Made by a program: the position numbers and the translations under genes | In this document: in pieces, positions 17,340-26,328 of the stretch | How positions within the stretch are numbered: position 1 is the stretch's first letter | Layout: the number at the start of each line of letters is the position of its first letter | Notes under the pieces: generated by a model | Seen by the model: only the letters and a program-made list of their open reading frames with translations | What the model was told of the DNA's origin: nothing | Databases searched by the model: none | NCBI RefSeq assembly: GCF_001425385.1 | Contig: NZ_LMQO01000006.1 | Location: 119,344 to 183,343 of the forward strand | Length of the DNA stretch: 64,000 nucleotides | From: Sphingomonas sp. Leaf407 | GTDB lineage: Bacteria > Pseudomonadota > Alphaproteobacteria > Sphingomonadales > Sphingomonadaceae | Direction: 5' to 3'

Positions 17340-18374
17340 TCACTGGCGGGGGTTTGACGGAGTCCCGCTTTTCTGCTGTGCGCGCGGCGTCGCATGGACC
17401 ACCGCGACGACCTGCGCATCGATCGCTCCATCAAATGCCTGCGCGGTGCCGGTGACGACATCGATCCATGTCGCGCAGAACGGAATCCCCACCGCATCAC
17501 CGTAAGACGCCCCGCCAGCCGCGCGGCTGTTGATCTCGAGGATGCGCCACTGGCCGGCGGCGTCCTGCTTGTACTGCACGTTGAGCGCCCCGTGCAGGGC
17601 ATGGCGCGCGACCAGCATCGTCGCATGGGCGATCAGCGGGTGGCGCGTCTCGATCCGCTGGCGATTGGGGTCGAGCTTGGTGCGCACCGCCGCCAGCAGC
17701 ACCCGGCCATGGTCGGCGACGATGTCGACCGATGCCTCCAGCCCCGGCAGATGCTCCATCACCAGCAGCGCGAAGGTTTCCCCTTGCACCTCGGCATGGC
17801 GCAACGCGTCGACGTACAGCGCAGGCGCGATCCGGCGGGCATCGGGATCGGCGAGATGCGCCAGCGGCGTGGCCCCGTCGAGCGTCCAGTATCCCGCGCC
17901 ATAGACGCCGCGCACCGGCTTAACGCACGCCGCCCGGCCACCTCGCGTCAATGTGGCCACCGCCGCGTCGAAGCCGTCGGCGGTCGTCACCGCGATCGAC
18001 GGGCAGCGATGCGGATCGTCGCCCAGCGACACGGTGAACGCCGCCTTGTCGTCGAGCAGGTCGAGCGTGGCGGCATCGGCCGCGACGTGCAGCGCGATCC
18101 CCGCCGCCGCGAACCGCTCGCGCTGCGCGGCGATGCCCGTGCGCCCCCGTCCGGCGACCAGATGCGTCACGCCGCGATCGATCGCGGTGGCGAGCGCCCA
18201 TTCGACATAATCGGTCGCCCCGCGCGCCGGCTCGACCCAGAAGTCCGGCGCCACGTCGCGCACCGGCGCGTCGCCGTCGATGGTGCTGACCGCGATGTCC
18301 AGCCCCGGCCGGGCGGCGACCATGTTCGCGATGACGTTGCGAAGCGAAAACGACTGATTGAACCAGATCTTCAT
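17340..18374 (-). CDS. ATP-grasp enzyme of ter operons
   Basis: 344 residues from ATG 18374. The family (Pfam ATPgrasp_Ter) ligates a carboxylate to an amine or thiol with ATP. Visible features are the N-terminal MKIWFNQSFS, DDKAAF with Lys110, AACVKPVRGVYGAGYW with Lys152 and the small ATP loop, LLVMEHLPGLEASVD (adenine hinge and acidic residues), and metal-ligand motif ILEINSRAAGG with Glu280/Asn282. It is the first gene on the minus-strand ter run, 160 bp from the divergent gene at 18535, so the operon promoter is probably in that gap. Substrates unknown; joining an amino acid to the metabolite made by the downstream enzymes is a reasonable guess. Confidence 0.88.
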   Translation of the reverse strand: MKIWFNQSFSLRNVIANMVAARPGLDIAVSTIDGDAPVRDVAPDFWVEPARGATDYVEWALATAIDRGVTHLVAGRGRTGIAAQRERFAAAGIALHVAADAATLDLLDDKAAFTVSLGDDPHRCPSIAVTTADGFDAAVATLTRGGRAACVKPVRGVYGAGYWTLDGATPLAHLADPDARRIAPALYVDALRHAEVQGETFALLVMEHLPGLEASVDIVADHGRVLLAAVRTKLDPNRQRIETRHPLIAHATMLVARHALHGALNVQYKQDAAGQWRILEINSRAAGGASYGDAVGIPFCATWIDVVTGTAQAFDGAIDAQVVAVVHATPRAQQKSGTPSNPRQ

Positions 18375-18534
18375 CGGAACTTTCGGGGAAACATGCCGCA
18401 CGATTGCGACGGCCCCCTATCGCGCGAGGATGCGACGGACGTCGAGAGGGGAAAGCACCATGCCAGGCACGCTTGCGTACCATCGCCGGGCACGATAGCG
18501 TATTATATTGGCAATACACATTGGGGGTTGATCC

Positions 18535-19632
18535 ATGCCGTCGTTCCTGCCCGCCGCCCTGATCGGCGCGACCCTGTTGCTTGCCCCTGACGTCGCGGCG
18601 CAGGAATCGGGGTATCGACCGACCTTCCGCCCCGAAACGCTGAAACGGACCGGCACCGCCAATCCCAATATCGTCATGGTGCTCGGCACGACGCATCTGG
18701 CCAACCTGCCCGAAAGCTTCCAGCCGGCGGTGCTTGGCCCCCTGCTCGACCGGCTGGCGGCGTGGAAGCCGACCGCGATCGCGACCGAGGATCTCTCGGG
18801 GCTGCAATGCGACGCGCTGCGCCGCTATCCCAGCCGCTATGCCGAGACGGTCGAAACCTATTGCTACGACCCCACCCCCGCCAACACCGCGACCGGGCTG
18901 GACGTGCCCGCCGCCAATGCCGAGGGCGAGCGGCTGGTCGCGGCGCTCGGCAAGGCGCCGACCCCGGCGCAGCGCCGGCGGCTGGCGGCGGTGTGGCTGG
19001 CGGCGGGCGAGCGATTTTCGGCGCTGGTCCAGTGGCTACGCCTGCCCCCGCCCGAACGCCGCGCCGGCGACGGCCTCGACGCGCCGCTGGTGGCGATGTT
19101 GACCGAACTGGCCGGACGGCGCGGCGAAAGCAGCCAGATTTCCGCCGTCCTCGCCGCGCGCCTGGGGCTCGAGCGGACGTGGAGCGTCGACGACCACTCC
19201 GCCGACAGCCCGGGGGACGCCGATCCCGCGCGCCGCAAGGCGGCGGACGACGCGGTCGTGCGGGCATGGGACAATCCCGCCTCGCGCCAGCGCCGTGCCA
19301 ACGACGAACGGCTGACCGCCGGCCTCGGCACGCCGGGCGGCGTGCTGGCGCTCTATCGCTCGATGAACGCGCCGGACGCGCCCGCGCTGGTCTATCGGTC
19401 CGATTTCGGCGCGGCGCTGGCCGAACCAACCGGCCTCGCCCGCGACTATGTCGGCTATTGGGAGACGCGCAACCTGCGCATGGTCGCCAACATCCGCGAC
19501 GTGCTGGGCCGCACGCCCGGCACGCGGATGCTCGCGGTGGTGGGCGCGTCGCACAAGGGCTATTACGAGGCGTATCTGCACCAGATGCACGACGTGACGC
19601 TGGCCGACGTGATGCCGTTGCTGCGGGAATAG
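18535..19632 (+). CDS. Exported DUF5694-type (TraB/TIKI-like) protein
   Basis: 365 residues with a cleavable signal peptide (LIGATLLLAPDVAAQ). The mature part opens NPNIVMVLGTTHLANLP and ends RMLAVVGASHKGYYEAYL. These paired GTTH and GASH motifs near the two ends are typical of DUF5694 and distantly of TraB/TIKI proteins, where the two histidines are thought to form a metal-binding hydrolase site. Conserved TAIATEDLSG and DYVGYWETRNLRMV lie between. It diverges from the ter operon across 160 bp and ends next to repeat B1. No functional partner is evident. Confidence 0.8.
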   Translation: MPSFLPAALIGATLLLAPDVAAQESGYRPTFRPETLKRTGTANPNIVMVLGTTHLANLPESFQPAVLGPLLDRLAAWKPTAIATEDLSGLQCDALRRYPSRYAETVETYCYDPTPANTATGLDVPAANAEGERLVAALGKAPTPAQRRRLAAVWLAAGERFSALVQWLRLPPPERRAGDGLDAPLVAMLTELAGRRGESSQISAVLAARLGLERTWSVDDHSADSPGDADPARRKAADDAVVRAWDNPASRQRRANDERLTAGLGTPGGVLALYRSMNAPDAPALVYRSDFGAALAEPTGLARDYVGYWETRNLRMVANIRDVLGRTPGTRMLAVVGASHKGYYEAYLHQMHDVTLADVMPLLRE

Positions 19633-19707
19633 GGTTGAGGTCCGGATCGACATTCGGCTTTGAGCGGCACACGACCCGACGTTTTGGGTCGAACGCGCTA
19701 TCCGCTT

Positions 19708-19816
19708 CGTCACCCCGGACCTGTTCCGGGGTCCACCCAGCAGCACACGCTGCCGTTCGAGCCTCTGACTACACCGATCGCCGCACCGTGGACCCCGGAA
19801 CAGGTCCGGGGTGACG
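19708..19816. repeat. Palindromic repeat family B, copy 1
   Basis: Arms CGTCACCCCGGACCTGTTCC (from 19708) and its reverse complement ending at 19816 flank a ~50-bp centre. It lies between two convergent genes and could act as a terminator. Copies occur at 44008 and, as one arm, at 44345. Confidence 0.85.
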
Positions 19817-19842
19817 GCACGGACAGGAATGTCGCGTCCGCC

Positions 19843-20775
19843 CTACCGCGTCTCGAACCTGCGCACCCCCGGCCCCAGCCGGTTAACCCCCACATTGACC
19901 CCGTCGCCAGTATAATCGGCGACGAACGCCGGGCTCTTGTCCACCCCCGGTGCCAGCGTCGCGACATTGTTCTCGACGCTGAGGCCCGTTGCCGGGAAGG
20001 TCCGCTTCTCCGCGCCGACGACGATGAAGCCGGTCCAGTTCTCCTTCGCCTTGCCCTGGACGAAGGTGTTGCCCGCGATCCGCCCGGTCGCCCCTTCGGG
20101 CAGGTCGATCATGTAGTTGGTCTTCGTGCCCCGGCTGTCGTCGAAGCTGCTGTCGGTGATGTCGATGCGCGGCGCGCGGATCTTCACGTAATGGCCGCCG
20201 GTCCCGCGCTCGAAGCGTGACCGGGTGATGGTGATCGACCCGTTGTTCGACAGATAGACCGAATGCGCGCAGTCGGTCGATTCATCGCATTGGCCCAGAC
20301 CAGCGAAGGTCGACCGGTCAATCACGATCCGCTGCCGCCCCTCCGGGTTGCCGCCCAGAATGCCTTCCTGACTGTCGAGGAAGGTCGAATTGACGACGGT
20401 CAGGTCGCCGATCTCGGTACGGATGCCCGCGCCATTGCCGTCGGGCACGCGGACGCGGCGGAACACGATGCCGTCGACCGTCGATCGCCGGCCGCGCAGC
20501 ACGAACGTCGCCTTGTCCTCGCACGCCGCGCCGTCGAAGATGACGCTGCCGGGGTTGCGCGCGCGATAGGTGATGTCGCCACCGGTCTGCACCGTGCAGT
20601 CGCGATAGGTGCCCGGCGCGATCAGGATGGTGGCGGTGCCGTCGCGCACCGCGCTGACCGCCGCATCGATCGTCGCAAAGCCCTGTCCGGTCTGTTCGAT
20701 GACGAACGGTGCCGGGGTTTGCGCGGGCAGCGGCGCGGCGACGGCAAGCAGGACGAGGGGCAGCAGACGGCGCAT
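19843..20775 (-). CDS. Secreted right-handed beta-helix protein
   Basis: 310 residues with a signal peptide (RRLLPLVLLAVAAPLPAQ). The mature protein is a series of beta-helix turns: ATIDAAVSAVRDGTATILIAP, GDITYRARNPGSVIFDGA, DGIVFRRVRV, DLTVVNSTFLDS, IVIDRSTFAGL, SITITRSRFER, RIDITDSSFDD, SVENNVATL. This layout is shared by pectate-lyase-like and parallel-beta-helix-repeat (PbH1) proteins. Catalytic pectate-lyase residues are not recognisable, so a carbohydrate-binding or cell-surface role is as likely as lyase activity. Start 20775 gives the only complete signal peptide. Confidence 0.78.
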   Translation of the reverse strand: MRRLLPLVLLAVAAPLPAQTPAPFVIEQTGQGFATIDAAVSAVRDGTATILIAPGTYRDCTVQTGGDITYRARNPGSVIFDGAACEDKATFVLRGRRSTVDGIVFRRVRVPDGNGAGIRTEIGDLTVVNSTFLDSQEGILGGNPEGRQRIVIDRSTFAGLGQCDESTDCAHSVYLSNNGSITITRSRFERGTGGHYVKIRAPRIDITDSSFDDSRGTKTNYMIDLPEGATGRIAGNTFVQGKAKENWTGFIVVGAEKRTFPATGLSVENNVATLAPGVDKSPAFVADYTGDGVNVGVNRLGPGVRRFETR

Positions 20776-20896
20776 CGGACGGTTCCTGTCGCGTAAGTGA
20801 TCGCCCCGGACATGGGGGATGCCAGTAACATCGGGCAAGGGGCGATTGCCGCTTGTCCCTCGCCGGGACGATAGGTACCGCTTGTCTGAAGCATGG

Positions 20897-20983
20897 CGTA
20901 CCCCCGCGCAGGCGGGGGTCCAGAGTCAGGCAGAACAACGGCCTGTATCCATGGCTCTGGATCCCCGCCTGCGCGGGGATACG
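20897..20983. repeat. Palindromic repeat family C, copy 1
   Basis: Arms CCCCCGCGCAGGCGGGGGTC and ATCCCCGCCTGCGCGGGGAT form an imperfect inverted repeat between the mmsB stop (21005) and the beta-helix gene start. Confidence 0.8.
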
Positions 20984-21004
20984 ACCGGGGCGACGACCTG
21001 TGAA

Positions 21005-21880
21005 TCACCGCAGCGTCTGGATGATCCCCGAAAAATCGGTCGCGCCCTGCCCGTCCTCGACGAAGCGGCCGTACAGCTCCGCCGCCCGCGCGCCCATCGG
21101 CGTATCCGCGCCGACGCCGGCGGCGGCCTGCATCGCGAGGCGCAGGTCCTTGAGCATCAATGCCGCTGCGAACCCGCCCTGAAACCCGCGATCGGCCGGC
21201 GTCTCCGGGCCGACGCCCGCCACCGGGCAATAGCTCGTCATCGACCAGCATTGTCCCGAACTGACCGAGGAAATGTCGTAGAAGGTCCGCGCGTCCAGCC
21301 CCAGCCGTTCGGCCAGCGCGAACGCCTCGCACGTCGCGATCATCGATGCGCCGAGCAGCATGTTGTTGCACATCTTGGCCGCCTGTCCCGCGCCGCTGTC
21401 GCCGGCATGGATCACCGCCTTGCCCATGTCGGACAGGAACGGCTCGGCCCTGGCGAACGCCGCTTCGCTGCCGCCGACCATGAAGGTCAGCGCCCCGGCA
21501 TTGGCCGCCGCGATTCCGCCCGATACCGGCGCGTCGACCGCGTGCAGCCCTTTCGCACGCGCCGCCTGCGCCACGGATTTCGCGGTATCGACGTCGATCG
21601 TTGAGCAATCGATCAGCACCGCGCCGGTATCGACCGCCTCGAACAGCCCGCTACCATAGACTTCGGCGACATGGGCACCGGCGGGCAACATGGTGACGAC
21701 CGCCTGCGCCCCCGCCGCCGCCTCGACCGCACTGGCGGCGGGCAGGCAGCCGGCAGCTTTCGCGCGCGCCAATGCCTCGGCCGACAGATCGAACGCGCGC
21801 ACGTCATGCCCCGCCTTCGCCAGATTGGCGGCCATGCCCCCGCCCATGTTGCCGAGGCCGATGAAGCCGATCCGTGCCAT
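21005..21880 (-). CDS. mmsB: 3-hydroxyisobutyrate dehydrogenase
   Basis: 291 residues; oxidises 3-hydroxyisobutyrate to methylmalonate semialdehyde with NAD+ in valine breakdown. The Rossmann loop is IGFIGLGNMGGGMA (about 4-17), the substrate-site motif is DAPVSGG (near 118), and the catalytic lysine lies in GAGQAAKMCNN (about 172). Length matches the family. Last gene of the operon that begins with mmsA at 28288; its product feeds back to MmsA. Adjacent enzymes of the same pathway make the assignment secure. Confidence 0.95.
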   Translation of the reverse strand: MARIGFIGLGNMGGGMAANLAKAGHDVRAFDLSAEALARAKAAGCLPAASAVEAAAGAQAVVTMLPAGAHVAEVYGSGLFEAVDTGAVLIDCSTIDVDTAKSVAQAARAKGLHAVDAPVSGGIAAANAGALTFMVGGSEAAFARAEPFLSDMGKAVIHAGDSGAGQAAKMCNNMLLGASMIATCEAFALAERLGLDARTFYDISSVSSGQCWSMTSYCPVAGVGPETPADRGFQGGFAAALMLKDLRLAMQAAAGVGADTPMGARAAELYGRFVEDGQGATDFSGIIQTLR

Positions 21881-21936
21881 GCTGCTCTCCCGTGTTTTTG
21901 TCCGCCTCCCGGCGGAGGGCGGTGCCGGCCCGATTC

Positions 21937-22713
21937 TTACCGCCCGGTCCAGTTGCCCGGCCGTTTCTCGACGAAGGCGGCCATGCCTTCCTTCTGGTCC
22001 GCCGTCCCGAACAGGCCGTGGAACAGGCGACGTTCGAACTGCACGCCCTGCGCCAGAGTCGTGTCGAACGCAGCGTTGACCATTTCCTTGTTCGCCTTCA
22101 CCGCCAAGGGGGCCATCGCAGCGATGGTCTGCGCGGTCTTGACCGCCTCCTCGACCAGATCGTCGGCGGGGACGATCCGCGCGACGAGGCCGCACCGCTC
22201 GGCCTCCTCCGCGCCGATCATCCGCCCGGTCAGGCACATCTCCATCGCCTTCGCCTTGCCGACCGCGCGCGCGAGGCGCTGCGACCCGCCCATGCCCGGC
22301 GTCACCGCCAGCTTGATCTCCGGCTGGCCGAACTTCGCGCTGTCGGCCGCAAGGATGAAGTCGCACATCATCGCCAGCTCGCAGCCGCCGCCCAGCGCGA
22401 AGCCGGCCACCGCAGCGATGATCGGCTTGCGGGTGCGGGTAAAGGCGTCCCAGCCGCTGAAATGATCGCCGCCGTACATCGCGGCGAAGTCCATTTCCTG
22501 CATTTCCTTGATGTCGGCCCCGGCGGCGAACGCCTTAGGCGAGCCGGTGACGACCGCGCAGCCCTGTGTCGGGTCGGCATCGAACGCGCGCATCGCGTCC
22601 AGCAGTTCGGCCAGCACCTGTGCGTTCAGCGCGTTGAGCGCCTTCGGCCGGTTGAGCGTGACGAGCGTCACGGCATCCCGGCGCTCGACGAGGATGGTTT
22701 CATACGTAGACAT
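21937..22713 (-). CDS. Enoyl-CoA hydratase (crotonase family)
   Basis: 258 residues; hydrates 2-enoyl-CoA thioesters, here probably methacrylyl-CoA in valine degradation. Crotonase motifs are [11 protein letters not shown] (oxyanion loop), [15 protein letters not shown] and the catalytic-glutamate region [23 protein letters not shown] 22713 starts STYETILVE; the longer open frame runs back through repeat C2 and is rejected. Preceded by repeat C2, which separates it from the hydrolase gene in the same direction. Confidence 0.93.
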   Translation of the reverse strand: MSTYETILVERRDAVTLVTLNRPKALNALNAQVLAELLDAMRAFDADPTQGCAVVTGSPKAFAAGADIKEMQEMDFAAMYGGDHFSGWDAFTRTRKPIIAAVAGFALGGGCELAMMCDFILAADSAKFGQPEIKLAVTPGMGGSQRLARAVGKAKAMEMCLTGRMIGAEEAERCGLVARIVPADDLVEEAVKTAQTIAAMAPLAVKANKEMVNAAFDTTLAQGVQFERRLFHGLFGTADQKEGMAAFVEKRPGNWTGR

Positions 22714-22731
22714 GGTGGCTCCAGTGCAATT

Positions 22732-22829
22732 CGTCATTCCGGCGCAGGCCGGAATCCATGGACGTGAGACGGTAGCGATAGAAGCGCGATCTCCCGACAC
22801 AATGGATTCCGGCCTGCGCCGGAATGACG
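22732..22829. repeat. Palindromic repeat family C, copy 2
   Basis: Arms CGTCATTCCGGCGCAGGCCG and its complement (ending TGACG at 22829) with a ~50-bp centre. It fills the gap between two genes of the valine operon. Confidence 0.88.
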
Positions 22830-22836
22830 AAGTGAG

Positions 22837-23874
22837 TCATCGCGGCTGCCATTCGTCGGCGGCGTCGAGCGGCGCGAAGATGCGGTCGATCATGTGATCG
22901 CTCACCGCCTCCGGGGTCGCCGGGTCCCAGCGTGGCGCGTGATCCTTGTCGACGATCACCGCGCGCACCCCCTCGACGATGTCGGGGCGCTGGACGATGC
23001 GCGTGGCGACGGCATATTCCTGCCGCATCTCGTCCTCGAACGTCGGCATCGCCCTGCCGTCGAGCAGCAGTTTCAGCGACACCTTGCACGACAGCGGCGC
23101 GCGCTGGCGCAGGATGCCGAGTTGCTCGCCCGCCCACTCCCCGCCATCGGCGTCCAGCACGGACAGGATTTCCTCGAAATCGTCGCTGGCGAACAGCCGG
23201 TCGATCTCGCCCTGGCGCGACAGGATCGCCGCCTCGCCCGGTTCGCCCGACAATTCGCTCAGGATCGCCTCGGCAGCTTGCGGATCGGCAGCGATGCGGG
23301 CGGTGGCCTCCGCCACCCGCTCCGACGCCACGAAATGCGTGGCGAGGCCCAGCGCGAGCATCTCCGCGCCGTCGATCCGCGCGCCGGTCAGCGCCAGATA
23401 CTGGCCGATCCGGCCGGGCAGGCGCGAGAGATACCAGCCGCCGCCGACATCGGGAAACAGCCCGATCGCGGTTTCAGGCATCGCGAAACGGCTGCGCTCG
23501 GTCGCGACACGCAATTTGCACGGCTGCGAAATGCCGACCCCGCCGCCCATCACGATCCCGTCCATGATCGCGATCACCGGCTTGGCATAGGTGAACAGCC
23601 GGTGGTTCAGCCGATATTCGGCGGCGAAGAACGCCCGCGCCTCTGCGCCGTCGGCGGCGCTGCTCGCCGCGATCATGCGGATGTCGCCACCCGCGCAGAA
23701 CCCACGCCCCTCGGCATGGTCGATCGCCACCGCCTCCACCGCCGGATCGCCGCGCCAGTCCTCCAGCGCGGCGAGCATCGTGTCGCACATGCCATGCGTC
23801 AGCGCATGCAACGCCTCCGCCCGGTCGAGCCGGAGACGCCCGACCCGGCCGTCGATTTCCACCCGAACGCTCAT
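22837..23874 (-). CDS. 3-hydroxyisobutyryl-CoA hydrolase-like crotonase
   Basis: 345 residues, longer than a simple enoyl-CoA hydratase and typical of HIBCH. It has GRGFCAGGDIRMI, DGIVMGGGVGIS, ETAIGLFPDVGGGWYLSRL and a C-terminal extension FEDEMRQEYAVATRI, all HIBCH hallmarks. It releases CoA from 3-hydroxyisobutyryl-CoA so that MmsB can act. Its ATG (23874) overlaps the acyl-CoA dehydrogenase stop as ATGA, giving translational coupling. Confidence 0.92.
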   Translation of the reverse strand: MSVRVEIDGRVGRLRLDRAEALHALTHGMCDTMLAALEDWRGDPAVEAVAIDHAEGRGFCAGGDIRMIAASSAADGAEARAFFAAEYRLNHRLFTYAKPVIAIMDGIVMGGGVGISQPCKLRVATERSRFAMPETAIGLFPDVGGGWYLSRLPGRIGQYLALTGARIDGAEMLALGLATHFVASERVAEATARIAADPQAAEAILSELSGEPGEAAILSRQGEIDRLFASDDFEEILSVLDADGGEWAGEQLGILRQRAPLSCKVSLKLLLDGRAMPTFEDEMRQEYAVATRIVQRPDIVEGVRAVIVDKDHAPRWDPATPEAVSDHMIDRIFAPLDAADEWQPR

Positions 23875-25010
23875 TTGACCAGATCCCGTCCGACGATCAT
23901 CCGCATCACCTGATTGGTGCCTTCGAGGATCGAATGGACGCGCAGGTCGCGCCAGAAGCGCTCGACCGGATAGTCCATGAGATAACCGTAGCCGCCATGG
24001 AGTTGCAGCGCCTGATCCACCACCTTCGATCCGGTGTCGGTGGCGAAGCGTTTCGCCATCGCGGCGAAGCGCGTCTTGTCGGGGGCGTTCGCGCTCACCT
24101 TCGCGGCGGCGGTGTAGAGCAGCGCGCGCGCCGCCTCCAGCTCGGTCGCCATGTCGGCCAGCGTGAACTGCGTGTTCTGGAAATCGGCGACGGGTTTGCC
24201 GAACTGCTGGCGCGCCTTGGTATAGGCCACCGCCTCGTCGAGACACCGCTGCGCCCCGCCGAGCGAACACGCCCCGATGTTGAGCCGCCCGCCGTCCAGC
24301 CCCTGCATCGCAATCGAAAAGCCCTGCCCCTCGGCACCGACCAGATGGGCGGCGGGAACGCGCACGGAATCGAGGATCACCGCGCGGGTCGGCTGCGAAT
24401 GCCAGCCGAGCTTGCGTTCGTTCGCGCCGAACGACACGCCGGGCATGTCCTTCTCGATGAGCAGGCACGAGATGCCCTTCGGCCCCTCCCCGCCGGTGCG
24501 GACCATCACCAGATACACCTCGTTCTCGCCCGCGCCCGAGATGAACTGCTTGGTGCCGGTGACGATATAGTCGTCGCCGTCGCGCACCGCCTTGGTCTTG
24601 AGCGCGGCGGCATCCGACCCCGACGACGGCTCGGTCAGGCAATAGCTCGCCAGCTTGTCCATCGTGACGAGGTCAGGGAGGAACCGCGCCTTCAACTCGG
24701 CCGACCCGAAGGCGTCGAGCATCCACGCCGCCATGTTGTGGATCGAGATGAACGCCGAGGTCGACGGACAGCCATAGGCCATCGCCTCCATGATGAGCGC
24801 CGATTCCATCCGGCCAAGCCCGATCCCGCCCGACTCCTCCGACACATAGATCGCGGCGAAGCCGAGGTCCGCCGCCTGCCGGATCGTGTCGCGCGGGAAG
24901 ATATGCTGCTCGTCCCATTCGGCAGCATGCGGGGTGATGGCATCGGCGGTGAACCGGCGCGCCAGTTCCTGGATCTCGCGCTGGTCGTCGGTCAGGTCGA
25001 ACGGGTTCAC
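23871..25010 (-). CDS. Acyl-CoA dehydrogenase (probably isobutyryl-CoA dehydrogenase)
   Basis: 379 residues, full ACAD length. FAD/substrate motifs are SYCLTEPSSGSDAAAL, FISGAGENEVYLVMVRTG and QNTQFTLADMATE; the terminal catalytic region is RVHSILEGTNQVMRMIVGRDL with the Glu used as base. In this setting, between an HIBCH-like hydrolase and mmsA, isobutyryl-CoA or a short branched substrate is most likely. Both ends overlap neighbours by 4 bases (ATGA). Confidence 0.93.
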   Translation of the reverse strand: MNPFDLTDDQREIQELARRFTADAITPHAAEWDEQHIFPRDTIRQAADLGFAAIYVSEESGGIGLGRMESALIMEAMAYGCPSTSAFISIHNMAAWMLDAFGSAELKARFLPDLVTMDKLASYCLTEPSSGSDAAALKTKAVRDGDDYIVTGTKQFISGAGENEVYLVMVRTGGEGPKGISCLLIEKDMPGVSFGANERKLGWHSQPTRAVILDSVRVPAAHLVGAEGQGFSIAMQGLDGGRLNIGACSLGGAQRCLDEAVAYTKARQQFGKPVADFQNTQFTLADMATELEAARALLYTAAAKVSANAPDKTRFAAMAKRFATDTGSKVVDQALQLHGGYGYLMDYPVERFWRDLRVHSILEGTNQVMRMIVGRDLVK

Positions 25011-25396
25011 GCTTCACTCTCCACTATCGCTTCGGCCTCGATCTCGACCCGCCATTCGGGTCTGAGCAGCGCGGCCACCACCAGCATCGTCGCGGCGGGC
25101 CGCACGGTGCCCATCACTCGTCCATGCACCTGCCCGACCGCCTCGGCATCGGCCGGATCGGTCAGGTACATCCGCGTACGGACGACATCGTCGATCCGCC
25201 CGCCCAACTCGCCGATCGCCTGCGCGATGATCGCGAAGCACCGTGTCGCCTGTGCGGCGGCATCGCCCGGCGTGCTGCTGCCGTCCGGCTCGACCGGCGC
25301 GGTGCCCGACACGAGGATGCGGTCGCCCACCCGCACCGCGCGGGCAAAGCCGATCGCCGCCTCATAGGGCGATGCCGAGGCGGTCCGCTGCCTCAC
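25007..25396 (-). CDS. RidA/YjgF/YER057c/UK114-family protein
   Basis: 129 residues from a GTG start whose GTGA overlaps the deacetylase stop. RidA features are RILVSGTAPVEPDG, AAAQATRCFAIIAQAIGELG, DDVVRTRMYLTD and the end WRVEIEAEAIV. RidA proteins hydrolyse reactive enamines/imines released by PLP enzymes; others act on different imines. The active-site arginine usual near the C-terminus is not in its common RAxVxV form, so this may belong to a non-canonical subgroup. It sits in a branched-chain catabolic operon, where imine detoxification would make sense. Confidence 0.88.
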   Translation of the reverse strand: MRQRTASASPYEAAIGFARAVRVGDRILVSGTAPVEPDGSSTPGDAAAQATRCFAIIAQAIGELGGRIDDVVRTRMYLTDPADAEAVGQVHGRVMGTVRPAATMLVVAALLRPEWRVEIEAEAIVESEA

Positions 25397-26328
25397 CGCC
25401 GCGTCAGCACGCGCGTGTCGAACGCCGCCTGCGCCGCCTTCGCGTCGCCCAGCGACGGGTTGGCAAGGCCGCCGATCCCGCGGGTCTGCGCGATCTGGCC
25501 GGTCAGCGTGCCGTTGGCATGGGCCGGGTCGGTCGCGACCTTGCCCAGCGGATCGGCATAGGCGGCGTCCGCCGTCGCGATCGTCCAGCCCTTCGCCTTC
25601 AACGCCTTGACGAAATCCTCGACGAACAGCGCGGCAATATCGGTTTCGTGCATCAGCATGACATGGATCGGCTGGCGCGCGCCGAACACCTTCTGCGCAT
25701 TGGCGTAATGCGTCTCGACGCCCTGCATCATCATGTCGACGTAGAGCGTGCGCAAAGCGGCCATGTCCATCGCCCGGCCTGCCTGCTTGGCGGCGATCGT
25801 CATTCCCTCCAGTTGCCAGTCCGATCCGTCGAGCGTGACATAGCCGTTGGCAAGCCCGCGTGCCTTCAACCCCGCGCGCACCGCGTCGCGCTTGACCTTG
25901 TCCGCGCCGCCTTCGTCGAGGAAGGGATAGCGGAACCATGCACGATAGCCCTCGCGCCCCTTCAACCAGCGCTCGGCCCGGTCGATGTCCGCCAGATATT
26001 GCTCTGGCGTCAGCTTGCTCAGGGCCGGATGGCTGTACGAATGATCGGCCAGCACATGGCCGGCGGCGACATAGTCGGTCAGCCGGTCGACCCCGTCGAC
26101 GCCGTCCGCCGCATCGGCCAGATTGCCCGGATTGACGAAGAACGCCGCCTGGGTGACGCCCGCGCGGTGCAGCGCGGCGATCAGCTTCACCGTGCGCTGG
26201 TCGAGCGTCAGGAACGCGCCGGCCGATCGCGGCGCATCGTCGAACGTCAGCGCGATCCGCTTCTGCGCGGCGGCGGGCATCGCCACCAGCAGCGCCGCGA
26301 ACATCCCCAGCATCAGGCGTCGTATCAT
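25393..26328 (-). CDS. Exported polysaccharide deacetylase-family protein
   Basis: 311 residues with signal peptide (RRLMLGMFAALLVAMPAAAQ). NodB-homology motifs are IALTFDDAPRS (motif 1 with the Asp pair), HVLADHSYSHPALS (motif 2, His-x3-His zinc ligands) and RAWFRYPFLDEGG (motif 3), later HVMLMHETDI. It should act outside the inner membrane on N- or O-acetylated polysaccharide. It is oddly placed inside the valine operon, joined by ATGA/GTGA overlaps to a membrane protein upstream and RidA downstream. Confidence 0.9.
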   Translation of the reverse strand: MIRRLMLGMFAALLVAMPAAAQKRIALTFDDAPRSAGAFLTLDQRTVKLIAALHRAGVTQAAFFVNPGNLADAADGVDGVDRLTDYVAAGHVLADHSYSHPALSKLTPEQYLADIDRAERWLKGREGYRAWFRYPFLDEGGADKVKRDAVRAGLKARGLANGYVTLDGSDWQLEGMTIAAKQAGRAMDMAALRTLYVDMMMQGVETHYANAQKVFGARQPIHVMLMHETDIAALFVEDFVKALKAKGWTIATADAAYADPLGKVATDPAHANGTLTGQIAQTRGIGGLANPSLGDAKAAQAAFDTRVLTRR

